Assembly (NCBI GenBank): GCA_003254905.1
Contig: QANU01056703.1
Span: forward strand, 342,391 to 406,390
Length of the DNA stretch: 64,000 nt
Direction of reading: 5' to 3'
Origin: Nissolia schottii
Lineage: Eukaryota; Streptophyta; Magnoliopsida; Fabales; Fabaceae
Shown: positions 43,768 through 54,813 of the stretch, one piece after another
Layout: each line of letters begins with the position of its first letter
Position numbering within the stretch: position 1 is the first letter of the stretch
Made by a program: the position numbers and the translations under genes
The notes under the pieces: generated by a model
The model's database searches: none
The model's input: only the letters and a program-made list of their open reading frames with translations
Told to the model about the DNA's origin: nothing

Positions 43768-44090
43768 TTCAACCCCACTTTACTATGCTTTTGCATTTTG
43801 ATCACGAAACAATATTTTCTTTAGGAAATCCTAAAATAGGAAATAATATTTTATTGTTTTAATTGTTTTCACTATTTCACTTTTGAAAATAGAAAATACA
43901 TGAAACAAAATCCTAACAGATCATTAGTGATCAGTAGTAAAAAATTAGGTTAACCACAATTTTGTACATAATATGGAGTGGAGTGCAATTTTAACAAACC
44001 TCAAGAGCAATTTGTGCAATTTACCCTACAAAATAACTTTCTCAATTTATTTCTTCATTTTTTTTATTAAATGCCTTGTTTTCCCCTCAT

Positions 44091-44579
44091 CATTTTTGAG
44101 AGGGACAAAATAGTTTATTGCCATTTGAAGTGGACACATTAGTCTATCACCATACAAAAAAGGAGCACATTAGTCTCTCAATTAACTCACAATTTTCTAA
44201 CTTGCCTAAAATGCACGTTTCAATAGTTAATTTGCTAAGCTAGCTTTGTTAACTCCACATTAACATAAAATAGTGTTGTTTTACTATAACCCTAACTCAA
44301 AATTTGAGTCTAGCATAGAAAATGAAGCAATGCAGACCATAAAGACACAGACCGCAAAGACATGGAAATAGGTGCACAAATGCATCAAAATGATGTCATT
44401 TTATACTAACATCGAGTTAACAAAACTAACTCAAGGAGTTAATAGTCTACACGTGCATTTTGGACAAGTTAAAAATATGTGAGTTTATTGAGAGACTAAT
44501 GTATCTCCTTTTTTATATGGTGATGGACTAATGTGTCCATTTCAAATGATAAGGGACTACTTTGTCCCCCTCAAAAATG
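44091..44579. mobile_element. 489-bp foldback element with ~190-bp arms
   Basis: Left arm 'catttttgagagggacaaaa...gtggacacattagtctatcac...cattagtctctcaatt' is inverted in the right arm '...attgagagactaatg...gatggactaatgtgtccattt...ccccctcaaaaatg'. The arms run to about 44285 and 44395, so little interior remains. No clear target duplication. Family unassigned; arm length fits foldback or Mutator-type elements. The open frame at 44531-44821 overlaps the right arm and is not a gene. Confidence 0.75.
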
Positions 44580-45812
44580 GTAGGTGGCAAATAGGACATT
44601 CATTCTTAATGATATATGTTTTAGGGATCAAACATGTGGCCAAGGGCCAACTTATCGGTCTATTGCATGGCAAACTTTCATCATTTCCCATGTTAACCTG
44701 CTTATTTAATTGTCATGAGCATGTCACACTATTGTGGTGTGTTTGTTTCAAGGTATATTTGAATATTTTTTATAATGCTGACTTGATAATGTTTTATACC
44801 TACATTTGTTCTAAGATATGAAAATTTATTATTAGGAATAAATCATTTCCAAAAAACTTATTTACCTAAATTTCTATCGCTTTTCATTCTCACTTGAGAG
44901 GTCGGGAATATTTTTTCTCATGTCCTATGAATGAAATTAATTTGCAAAAAGACTAATTTATTCCTACTATTATTTAGTTAAGACCAATTTATCCTCACTA
45001 TTACTCGATTTTCTTCTTCAATTTTTTTTCTTTTTGTCACGTATCTTCTTGCGGTAACACTACTTTCACTCATTTTATCTTTTTAGCATCATATTTAATT
45101 AATTTAGGTGAGTTGAACAACATTTTAAAAATTAATTTCTAACTTTATATTGTTTGGTACCAGTTGAATTTTCTTTTTACAAATTTATAATTGTTTATTT
45201 ATATTTTTTAGAAGTGTAATTGTATTTTAAAAAATAAAATAATAATAATAATATAATTAAACTTATTAAGGATATTTTGATAATTAACAAACAAACATAT
45301 TATCATGAATATGTAATATCGTCAAAATATGTTTATAATTTGTTCCTAAAAATTTTTTAAAAAATATTTTTAAAAATTTTATTTATGAAACAGATAATTT
45401 TTTTAAGATGTTTAAGAATGGCATTTCTAAATATCAAATTTTCAGTAACAACGTGATTCTCGAAAATAAATTTTTATTCTTCAAAACAAACTCCACGGAC
45501 CCACGTTGGATCCCAGCTATCCGTGAGATACTTTGCAGAGAGCCGTTATCGTTACGTTCAAGTCACAACTAAATAATAGCAAAGAATAATGAAAACATAA
45601 TGATAAATTTATGTTCATACAAAAACAATATACTACAATGATAACATCAATAATAAAATAATGACATGGCGTTTACCCCTACGATTCATTCGAAGACTTT
45701 TTGGCATGAGTAGCGAAAAATCTGTTTGTGATTAAGGAGCAAAAATACCTTATCTCCACGCCACTTCCATCCCAAGTGTTAAAAGCTTCATTAGCGTTCG
45801 TTGGTTGGTGTC
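44580..45812. other. AT-rich spacer and upstream region of EF-hand gene 2
   Basis: No gene. Similarity to the upstream region of EF-hand gene 1 is evident only in the last 80 bp ('ccacgccacttccatc...gcgttcgttggttggtgt'). Confidence 0.4.
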
Positions 45813-48800
45813 ATGGGACAAGTCTTCAACAAGTTAGAGGGTAATCCAACGCAAATGATTTTCACTTCTGCAGCATTTTTTTTAATTATTATTTTTAATT
45901 TCTTTGCTGGAGTTCTTTAACAAAGAAAGAACGTTTTGGAACCAAAGACGAGAAACATTTAATTATTTCCCTTTACATCCCTCTTTTACCTAAGTATCTT
46001 ATTGTAATTGCAAGGTTCGGAACTGATCTCTTGATGCGTCGATTTTTCGTTTACTGAATTTTTTTATTTTTAAAAATATACGGATGCTTAATTTCTTAGT
46101 TGTTCGCTGACGTAGACTGATACTTACTGTACCAAAATATTGAAACTTGAATGATTTTTTTTGTTTTTAGGCTCAAAGGAAAACCAGTCATCACCTACTT
46201 GGACTGAAAATTGGGAAACTTTGCCATTCTATTTTGTGGTTGTTCAGATATTTTTATAGGTTGTCCTTTGATTGAATTTATCATTTTGTTTGTGCATGAA
46301 AATTATGAAATCTAGGGAACTTGGAATTTCATTTCGCAACAGCATGTTTCTGTTTCTTAACCGAGGTGTTTGACAGAAATTATTATGGTTTTAAGTGGAG
46401 TATGAATTTAATTTGAACATGATATCTCTAGTGGAGTGGCAATAAGAGAGCTGCACAACCCTTGTGTTTGGTTTTTGCTGGAAATTGAACTGAGTTTGTT
46501 CTTGAACTGGACAGTTGCATAAATCCCCTTTACATGTTTTCTTTTTCTTATAAGGAAAACCTCTTAAAGAGAGAACTAGTAGAAAGAATGACAGATGAGA
46601 ATCGTGAAAGAAAGGTTACTGAACAGAATTTTAGAAAGCAAAAACGGTTGCAATGATTTCAGCATTCACCGGCCAAGATTTGACTGAGTAATTGATTACA
46701 AATAGGTATTAGACGGGAAAACCAAAGATATATTGACTTGTAAAGATATATTGACTTGTACTATGGTAAAATATGCTAACTTATTAATCCAATAGCCTGA
46801 ATTCAGGCTCAGAAATTCATTTAATACTGCTTCCTAAATCTTTCAATATTTTAACAAGGAAAACTACCCGATAAACTATTGATGGTTCTGTTCAGCATAG
46901 TTGATATTTCAACATATTCTCTTCCTTGATGAATATCAAGATTCAGTTCTTTCTGAATAAACTTGAGATAAACTGCTTAATTGATATTGCAATTTTTAAG
47001 CTTTCATTTTACATTATTGTATATGTAAGATAGAACATATTAAATATAGCACACTTTATAGGTAGAGTTGTTGAGGTTGATGCCCTTGCTTGTGTTTAAC
47101 AACCTTGCACTTTAATGATAATGCAAGTTTTATAGATATGCAGCTTGTTTGTTGACAGGATATTAATTATTGCATAAGTAAGATGCTGCGTATTAAGTAT
47201 AGCTTACACTTGACTGTTAAAGTTGTTGTGTGTCATGAACAATTTGTCCCACAAACTTGAGCTGTTTAAGTAAAGACAATGGAATGATTTTATATCTTGG
47301 CACACTCCCCCACACAAGAGTTCTTTTGACTTGAGATGTAGACAATATTTAGAAGAATGAGGGCGGCAAGAATCGAACTTTAGACCCTTTGGTCATAAAA
47401 GCTCTGATACGATGTCAAGAACCATTTTTCTCAAAAGCTGAAGTTATTGGGTAGAGACAATTGAATGATTTAATATCTTAATATGTTCAACGCTCTTATT
47501 TTTATTTGATAGGCTTGTACTTTACACAGGTAAGGAGTGGAGGCAGAGGCAAATAAGGAAGATAACAGATCAAGTTTTTGACAAAGTGAAGAATGACAAG
47601 GGAACAGCTAATTTGAAATTTGAAGATCTGTATATTGCTGTTTTAATTGTGTACAAGTAAGATGTCTGCTTCAGGCTTGTTTTCAACATTTTAGCTTAGC
47701 TGATAAGATGTTGCTCTTTCTTTTCTAGAAATGATCAATACATTTGAATAGTTCTTCTAAAAGTGTGCTGTTTCTATGTTGTAGTGATATCAATAAGCTT
47801 TTTCCCGGTCCACATTTTGATCCTCCATCAAAAGACCAAGTCAAAGAAATCATCAAGGTACTTTATTGTGTCACAATGAGATCAAACTCCGGGTTATGTT
47901 TACTTATAAATATGAAAATTTCACTCTGGAAACAAATCTATGCTCTGCTGCTTTCTACTATAACCATGTAATGAAGAAAATACATTTCTTTATCTTTTAA
48001 TAATTGTGGACCTATTCATTTATTTCAGAATTATAAATATGGAGTGTTTTAATCTGAGATACCCCACTTCATCTGTTCAATTATTTATAGTAGAAGGTTA
48101 TGGTTCATTTGAGTGATTGCTGAATCAAAGATGTTTTTAGGATTAAGTGTTACTTGGTAAAAGTGATAATCAGAGGATTGGTAAATGAGGAATGGAAATT
48201 ATCAATGTACTAAAGCATGTTTTAAGTCAAGATATATTGCTAATGTTCTCTCCTCCCTCTTCACTCATACCCTTCCCCCTTCTACTCTAAGAACACCTTA
48301 AAGTTTTTAACAGATGCATGAAAAGAATGAATCAACTGATGAATTTCAGTATTCAATATAAGGAGGTCGACATTTTGGTTTTTGTGGCTGTTACAGTTTA
48401 TACTTTTTGAGAATCTTTATTGGGAAATTTTAGGATCTAAGGTTTGGAGATGAGGATGAAATGATTCATATCTTGACTGGCTATGTCATTTGCAGCATAT
48501 CAATTTATTATCTTCACATGATCTCAGTACAAATATTTTACATTAAGGTTTTAAGTACAGCTGAATGTTGGACAAACAATCCAAAATACTCGAATTGAGG
48601 AGATCTAACAAGCTGAATTTTCCAATCCTTTACACAAAAAATCCGATATTCTTTAGATATCCCAATTCCAGTAAGGTGATGTCATACTTTTGAAACTGGC
48701 ATATCATTATTTTAAAATTAGTGACTAGTTGAGAAATTTTTTTTTTAATTAAAGTTTAACTAGATGAGAGAAGACAAATAAGTTGATACATAGAACTAAG

Positions 48801-50750
48801 AGGTGGAGAGGGAAAAGAAGAGAATAGAAATTGATAAATATACGAAAGTGCTGAGATTAAACATACAGGTAAAGAAAACGGAGATGAAACATAAAGGTCA
48901 GACTTGGAAAGAAGAAATAAATTTTCAGTCAATAGAAAAAGAGTATAGCTGCTGAAAATTCTTTAAGGAACAATGATACAGACCATGAAAGGAGTGAAGG
49001 ATTCTGTAGGAAGAGGAAGATGCTTGTGGGCCGGTCCAACCAGGAAAGCAATAAGCCTCCATTACAAATAAGTTTTATATTAGGAGAAAACATAGATAAG
49101 TAACTAGCTACATAGCAGTGTGGGTGAGAAGTCTGTCAGTGTGACGAAAAACATGGCGGTTTGTGTGGGAAGTAAATTAGCAGAAAGAAAAATTAAAGAG
49201 AACAAAAAGAAGTGTGGAAAAGAGAAAAAGGGAAGGAAAGTCTGAGAGGGATCCAGTATGAGAGAACCAGGAACTGTTGAACTTGCCTGGGACCAACACG
49301 AGGCAATAATATAAGTTTCCCGGAACAACTAGAGTAACTTGCCTGTCTTAGCATCAAAGTAGTTTTTCACTCAGTAAATTTGTCAATCTTAAACACTTCT
49401 GGTTTGATAGGAAACCAGGCCTGAGTAATGGGCCTTAGTAGATAGGAATAATAATTAGTTAAGAATTAGATGTACAAAAGAGAGTACTAGAGATGCATGA
49501 CTGATCAGTTGAAAAATTAGTAGTTGAGAGACTAGGAAAGTAAGGCATCTCTCAAATATCCCTAAGGACTGTATTTCGAGAACAATAGACATTTTCTTGT
49601 ATAATCTGAACATGGTTTTGCTTCAATTAATAGATTTGCGTCACAAGCACTGTTTTCTAATATTGGCTTAAATATTTTTGGTCCATTGTTATGCGCCTTG
49701 GGTTTATATGAACAAACATCTCCATAAAGGTTTGTGGACAAACTTGATGTTTCTGGATTCCCAGAGGGTTTGTGTGGCAGTGGTCAAGGGTTGGTAACAG
49801 TGCCCATGGTTTTTGACAAGGTTTTAGTTGTGTACTAGCTAAAATCTATAGGTCTTGGAACAGTGGTACATTTTGGAATCCTGGAAAGAAGTTTGTCAAT
49901 GTTAATACAAGATTAAAAAATCAATGTCAGGCTAGCACAGATAATTTTGATACAATGAAAATAGTTGAAATGTAAATTTTCAAACTTTGGATGTTTGAAG
50001 TCTCTTATTTTTGTAGAATTGTGCAGTACATGTAACATGGTGTTACAGTACATGCTGGCATGTTATAGTTGTGAGACGCAAAACTGAGACTCACCATGCC
50101 TTTGTATAAATAATCAGAGGTGTATCTCAACATACATTAGAGCATTCCTCTATTTTCAGCAAGCTAACTGCTATGGTTTATGTAAGAAGCTTTATCATGT
50201 ATTTTAATTGGAATCAACACATAATTGCTCGATCTAGTACTGGGACTTAAAGAGACAGTTTGCTCAAGATCATTGTTCTTGCCATGGTTTACTATGTTTA
50301 AACATAAAATGTCCTAAAAGAAATAAAAAAAATGTACAAATTTGTTTCGACTAAATGATACTGTCTATTGCTTCAACAGTTCAACTACAAATGACCAAGT
50401 TTTCTTTCCGATATGTTGTAACTTGTATCTGCTTTTATATTGGAATTTATGGTGATTCATATGACAATGTGCAGAATTGTGATATCAACTTTGATGGGGA
50501 AATTGATCGCGAAGAATTTTATAGTTTCATCAAGCAGATGACAGCTGATACAGTCACCGCTGTTAGTCAACGACTTATTGTCACTTTGGTTGTAGCACCG
50601 ACAGTTGCAGTGGCAACAAAGAGAGCCACTGAAGGTGTACCGGGCGTTGGGAAGGTGGTGAAAAGGTTGCCCAATTCGGTTTATGCTTCACTCGTGACAC
50701 TTGCAGTTGTGTGGTTCCAAAACTTGGGACAGGATGCTCAAGAATACTAG
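45813..50750 (+). CDS. Single EF-hand calcium-binding protein, copy 2
   Basis: Four exons: 45813-45840, 47530-47656, 47785-47857, 50475-50750 (504 nt, 167 aa). It is a paralogue of the gene at 31617-37081, with the same intron positions and phases and similar intron sequence along its length. The protein starts MGQVFNKLEG (candidate N-myristoylation at Gly2), keeps 'LKFEDLYIAVLIVYN' and 'DINKLFPGPHFDPPSKD', and has one complete EF loop at residues 79-90 (same twelve residues as copy 1). The C-terminus has hydrophobic segments around 'EGVPGVGKVVKRLP' and ends QDAQEY. Exon 2 is two codons shorter than in copy 1, and its start ('GKEWRQRQIRK') looks closer to the usual family sequence. Intron 1 contains a mini LTR element. 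Role unknown; calcium binding is inferred from the loop. Confidence 0.92.
47231..47483 (-). mobile_element. Mini TRIM-like LTR element, about 253 bp, in intron 1 of EF-hand gene 2
   Basis: Terminal repeats of about 72 bp: TGTCATGAAC...ATATCTTGGCA (47231-47302) and TGTCAAGAACC...ATATCTTAATA (47413-47483). Beside the right repeat, 'gctctgatacga' (47401-47412) is the complement of an initiator-Met tRNA primer site. Beside the left, 'ctcccccacac' is a complementary polypurine tract. It is in minus orientation. EF-hand gene 1 has the uninterrupted intron at this place ('gttgttgtgctcaatgctc'). The repeats are well diverged, so it is old and has no coding capacity. Confidence 0.7.
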
Positions 50751-50933
50751 ACACCGCACATTCCTGTCTTTGAAGCAAAATGATAGAATTTCTTCATTGT
50801 ATATGTAGCAGGATTGTTTGCTCTTTACATGTTTAGTTGTAAAATAGCAGCTCATGAAAACAGTGGTTGAAGTTGGCATTTTGGAGAAAATATGCACTCT
50901 CGTTTTTTTTTACTTTTAAAGGTTATGCATGTA

Positions 50934-50953
50934 AATAAATTGTCTTCAATAAA
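50934..50953 (+). terminator. Candidate polyadenylation signals of EF-hand gene 2
   Basis: AATAAA at 50934-50939 and 50948-50953, about 190-200 bp after the stop codon. Confidence 0.4.
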
Positions 50954-52239
50954 ATCATGTACAATTATTATCTTTGACATTGATAATTCTGATTTCTACT
51001 TCTTTCCCCTTTCTTTTTCTTCTCTTAGTCATGTCATCCTGATTTCTATCATGAGCTTCATCTGACTAACATATATGAAAGAATGAAGCCTCCCAATCTA
51101 GGTAATTTCTCTGATTTCCTTTACAGGGTCTCAATTGATGACCACCTAGTATAGATTTTTCATACAAGCATTGATTTACATGCATTAGAAAACGGATTCG
51201 TTTCATGGGAATGAATCCTATGAAATTTTATGTACAGTCTTTCACCTTCAATTATTTTTCATCGGTGTTTTGTCTGGTTCTCATATGTTGAAAGATCACC
51301 ATGACGAAGCCATGGAAAAATTTCACATAGAGAAGAATAACATCCACGGTTCCTTTATGATACATGGATAATAAGATTACCGAAAGCATGTAATGCCCTA
51401 TCTAATCTATGGAAATCTTGAATGCCAGGGATAAGGTTTAAACTACTAATTTTGCCTTCTAGCTTCCCTTTCCTTTGCATAATACTATTTTAAGCTCAGT
51501 TATTCCTGCAATATATTTTCTTGCTTCTTGCTGGCCTCAATTTTGTTCCAATATGAATTTTTTTTCTTTTATTGTTAACGTGCAATATGAAATTAATTTG
51601 TTGCTCGTACATTAATCATTATAATTAGAATACATTTGCTTTCACTTCCACAACTAGTAAAAGCTTTTAGGGCAAACACCGGTGATAAAAATTCAAGGTC
51701 TCAGTTCCGGTGATGAATTACGATTCGCAAAGATAAAAATGGGGTGAGTCAAATTTTCCACAAACTTTAACGTGAAATGTAATTTTAAGAAATTTCAATA
51801 ATAATTTGTGCTATTTTTTCCCCCAGTAAGATGCCCGTAAAGCATACAACTGAAGATGCACATAACAAAATCGTTTTAATGGCTTCCAGCGATCCAACGA
51901 GAACACCATGTAATCATGTTATGTACCCGGATGAAGATATTCTCTCATTCTCAAAATGAAGGAAAAAAAAAGTTTATGTTATGGGTGTTTCAGGTGATTA
52001 TGGAAATTTAAGAAAGAAAATGAGGTTGCGATGGTTTTAAACAAATTATAAATTGTGGTCATTTTAGTAAATTGCTAACACCAATTGACGAATTTATGTT
52101 TGATGTGACTGGACATAAGTAAATTGTCGCTCTCTCTAACGATTTACTTAAAATATTATTAAAATAAGGAGTGTGATGACAAGTTGCGTGGTTTAACAAA
52201 TCGTCAACGACTTTGGAGATAATGAGATGAGAAAAATGT
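50954..52239. other. Spacer without recognised features
   Basis: AT-rich, no gene-like frame and no repeat structure noticed. Confidence 0.4.
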
Positions 52240-52775
52240 TATGCATAATCAGATAATAAACATAAGGCTCTAACTCAAATGGACTAAACTCTCTTAGGGG
52301 ACTAGGCCAAGAATAAGCACATGGAGGTATTCACAGGTTAGAGGTTCGGACCAAAGACCCAAAGAAGGTCGAACTTGTCAGAGTCCAGGTCAACATAACT
52401 TCGCGTGATGGGAACATGGCGGAGACCGCTTATTGCATGTCTCCACGTAACCATGAATCCAGCCCCACTTTTAGATATAACCATTGTGGGCGAGAGACCT
52501 CAGCACGTTCTCGCAAAGCTCGAACGCAACATGAGCACTGCTCGGACTAGTAGGTCAAGCAAGTATATAAAACAGGGACTAGGGACCAAGCGGAGAGGTA
52601 GGTGACTTTCACCCTAAGCACAACTAAAATTGTTACTAATTAACTTAAGCATCAGAGTCTCTTTTCCCTTCTCAATCATCTCGATTGGAATTGTTGAAGC
52701 CCTCCACTCATTGACGGTAACCTTCCCGAGGAGACATGTCACATTTCCATTTGAGACCAAAACATTGGCGCCCAC
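52240..52775 (+). mobile_element. Tat/gypsy-type LTR fragment with primer binding site (fossil)
   Basis: The LTR-like sequence has a TATA ('agtatataaaacagg', about 52562) and ends '...gagaccaaaaca' at 52764. It is followed by TTGGCGCCCAC (52765-52775), the tRNA-Arg-type primer site typical of Tat/Ogre-lineage gypsy elements. The GC content is raised compared with flanks. The left end is approximate. The internal region is missing, replaced by the hAT-like element. Broken. Confidence 0.6.
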
Positions 52776-53473
52776 TAGGGGTGGTAATAGGTTGGACTAG
52801 GCTAGACCCAACTCTTCATAGGTCAGATCTACATTATAATTATTGGGCTTGAGCCTGACTTATGGCCTATAATAGGTTTTTTTTATATCCTAAGCTTGAC
52901 TTGTTTTAAGGCCTGGCTTGACCTATGGCCTGATTACAAGGCCTGTCAATCTTGAAAATTTAAAAAAAAAAAAAAGGAAAAAGAAGACAATGAAAGATTG
53001 TAGGAGAAATTGCATGCCCAAAACAGTATTCTTCCAAATATGAAGATGAAACAACGAAAATAACCCGTAATTCTTTGTATGTTTAATCATTAACCAAAAA
53101 TAGATTTGTAGTTTTTTTTTTAATAAAAAAACACTATAGTTAAGTTATAAATAATTAAATATTAAATAGTTATAGCAACAAACTGTTTAACATAGTGATT
53201 GTCAGTGTGTTTCCACATGGTAATGAGCACAAGTTCAAATCAGTGCTAAAGGCTTTTTAATTTTTCAAACTATAACTATAAATGAGTATTAACAGGTTGG
53301 TCTGATAAACTTAGTAGGCCTAGCAAACAACCTAGGCCAGTCTTATTTATATAAATAGGCTTTTAAAATGGCCTAGGCTTGGCTTGTTTTTTAAATAGGT
53401 CTGGCCTAGATAGGCCTAAAATATGCTGATTTGTAGGCCCTTGTCGGGTAGCATGACTGGTTTCTACCCCTAG
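52775..53473. mobile_element. hAT-like non-autonomous element, about 699 bp
   Basis: Ends CTAGGGGTGGTAATAGG and (complement of right) CTAGGGGTAGAAACCAG form short inverted repeats. Complementary 'aggcct'/'taggcc'-rich arms extend inward from both ends with an AT-rich centre. An 8-bp target duplication was sought and not found. Confidence 0.5.
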
Positions 53474-54093
53474 CATCATAGTTATTAAACTCTCGAGTTA
53501 GCTCGTCAAATAATGCGGAATATTAACATTTGATAAATTATTTTGTACTGGTTCACTCATTAGTTCAACTATAAATATTTATCATATTAATTCAATTTTT
53601 AGGTAATAGTCTTACAGTAATAAAAATATGATTATATTATCCCTTTTTATTTAATGCTTACAAGTTATACATTAGATAAAGAAGTAAACAAATCGAGTTA
53701 AACTGACTACTTGAAATTCAGCCTTTTGTATTATACATTTACTTTTTATATAATAATAAAATAATCTTTTTTTATCTCATTAAAAAAATAATAATACACT
53801 GACATATTTATACTATTTTAAAAATATTGAAATATCAATTGAAATGTTAATACAGATTTTTTTTGTTTGAACATGTTAATACACATTCACAATACATTCA
53901 TAATAACGTGTGATATTATATTAATTTAATATTAATAATTTTTTAATATTAAATTATGGAGAAAGTTATTTTCGGTGCTTAATATTTTATTGGTACGAAT
54001 TTAGGAATTTGGAAGGTGATTCCATTAATTTTTTGAAAAAAAAAAATAAACACCTCAGTGCATCATATTCTGACACTGACGTGTTTAATTAAT
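53474..54093. other. AT-rich spacer
   Basis: 'Ttattaaactctcgagttag' at 53483 recalls the element in intron 1 of reductase gene 3. Otherwise nothing recognised. Confidence 0.3.
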
Positions 54094-54320
54094 GAGTCAT
54101 GCTACAAGTATACCAAAAAATATATACCATACATAGACCCTATACTTATATACATAAAGTTTGTGTTTTAATGCTTGTAATGTTTATGCACTTAATTAAG
54201 TATAATTGAGAATATCATCTATAAGTTTGTAATGTTTGTGCACTCATGAGAATAAAATTTGTGCATTATTAATGGTGTATGTATGAGTGTATAAAATTGG
54301 GTGTACATGTAGTATTTTTG
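54094..54320. mobile_element. 227-bp Mutator-type MITE, second copy
   Basis: Inverted copy of 11241-11467 and exactly the same length, flanked by the 9-bp repeat TTAATTAAT (54085-54093, 54321-54329). Left end GAGTCATGCTACAAGTATACC; the right end, complemented, reads AATACTACATGTACACCC. It lies about 490 bp upstream of the DUF4787-type gene start, so it may sit in that gene's distal promoter. Confidence 0.85.
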
Positions 54321-54813
54321 TTAATTAATTTAGACAAATTATTTTGAGACTTTAAGGCTTTTACTTTCGTTTAGTAAAATTATTAATAGCAATAAAATTT
54401 AATAATGTGTGGGTGGAAAAAATAATGTCTTTAACAAGCCCATTACACCATCACGCCTATTGGCAAGCTGGTACTACTCAACACGTTTTAATATTAAATG
54501 TAAAACAAACAAATAATGTAGGCTATTATATTTTAAAGACCTTACATACGACGAGTATTACTTATGATGATGTCAACATGTGTAGACAATGGTAAGAATT
54601 CATCTGGTGATGAGTATTACTAATATTTTTACTTTTCGCAAATAAAGTAGAAATAGTAAGTGGGTGAGGGGTGGTGGCAAACCTGTAAATATGGGGATGT
54701 TTTTATCGAGGAGAGCACAATAAATCAGCGTGTTCACTTCCCTCGCTTCCGGGTTCCAACCCTTCCTTCTTCCACTCACCTCTTCTTATTTTTCTGTAAC
54801 AAATAAAAAAGAA

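Noticed and set aside
54730-54813. Upstream in-frame ATG for the DUF4787-type gene
   Set aside because: It would put 28 residues ahead of a good signal peptide. The ATG at 54814 gives a normal secretory start.
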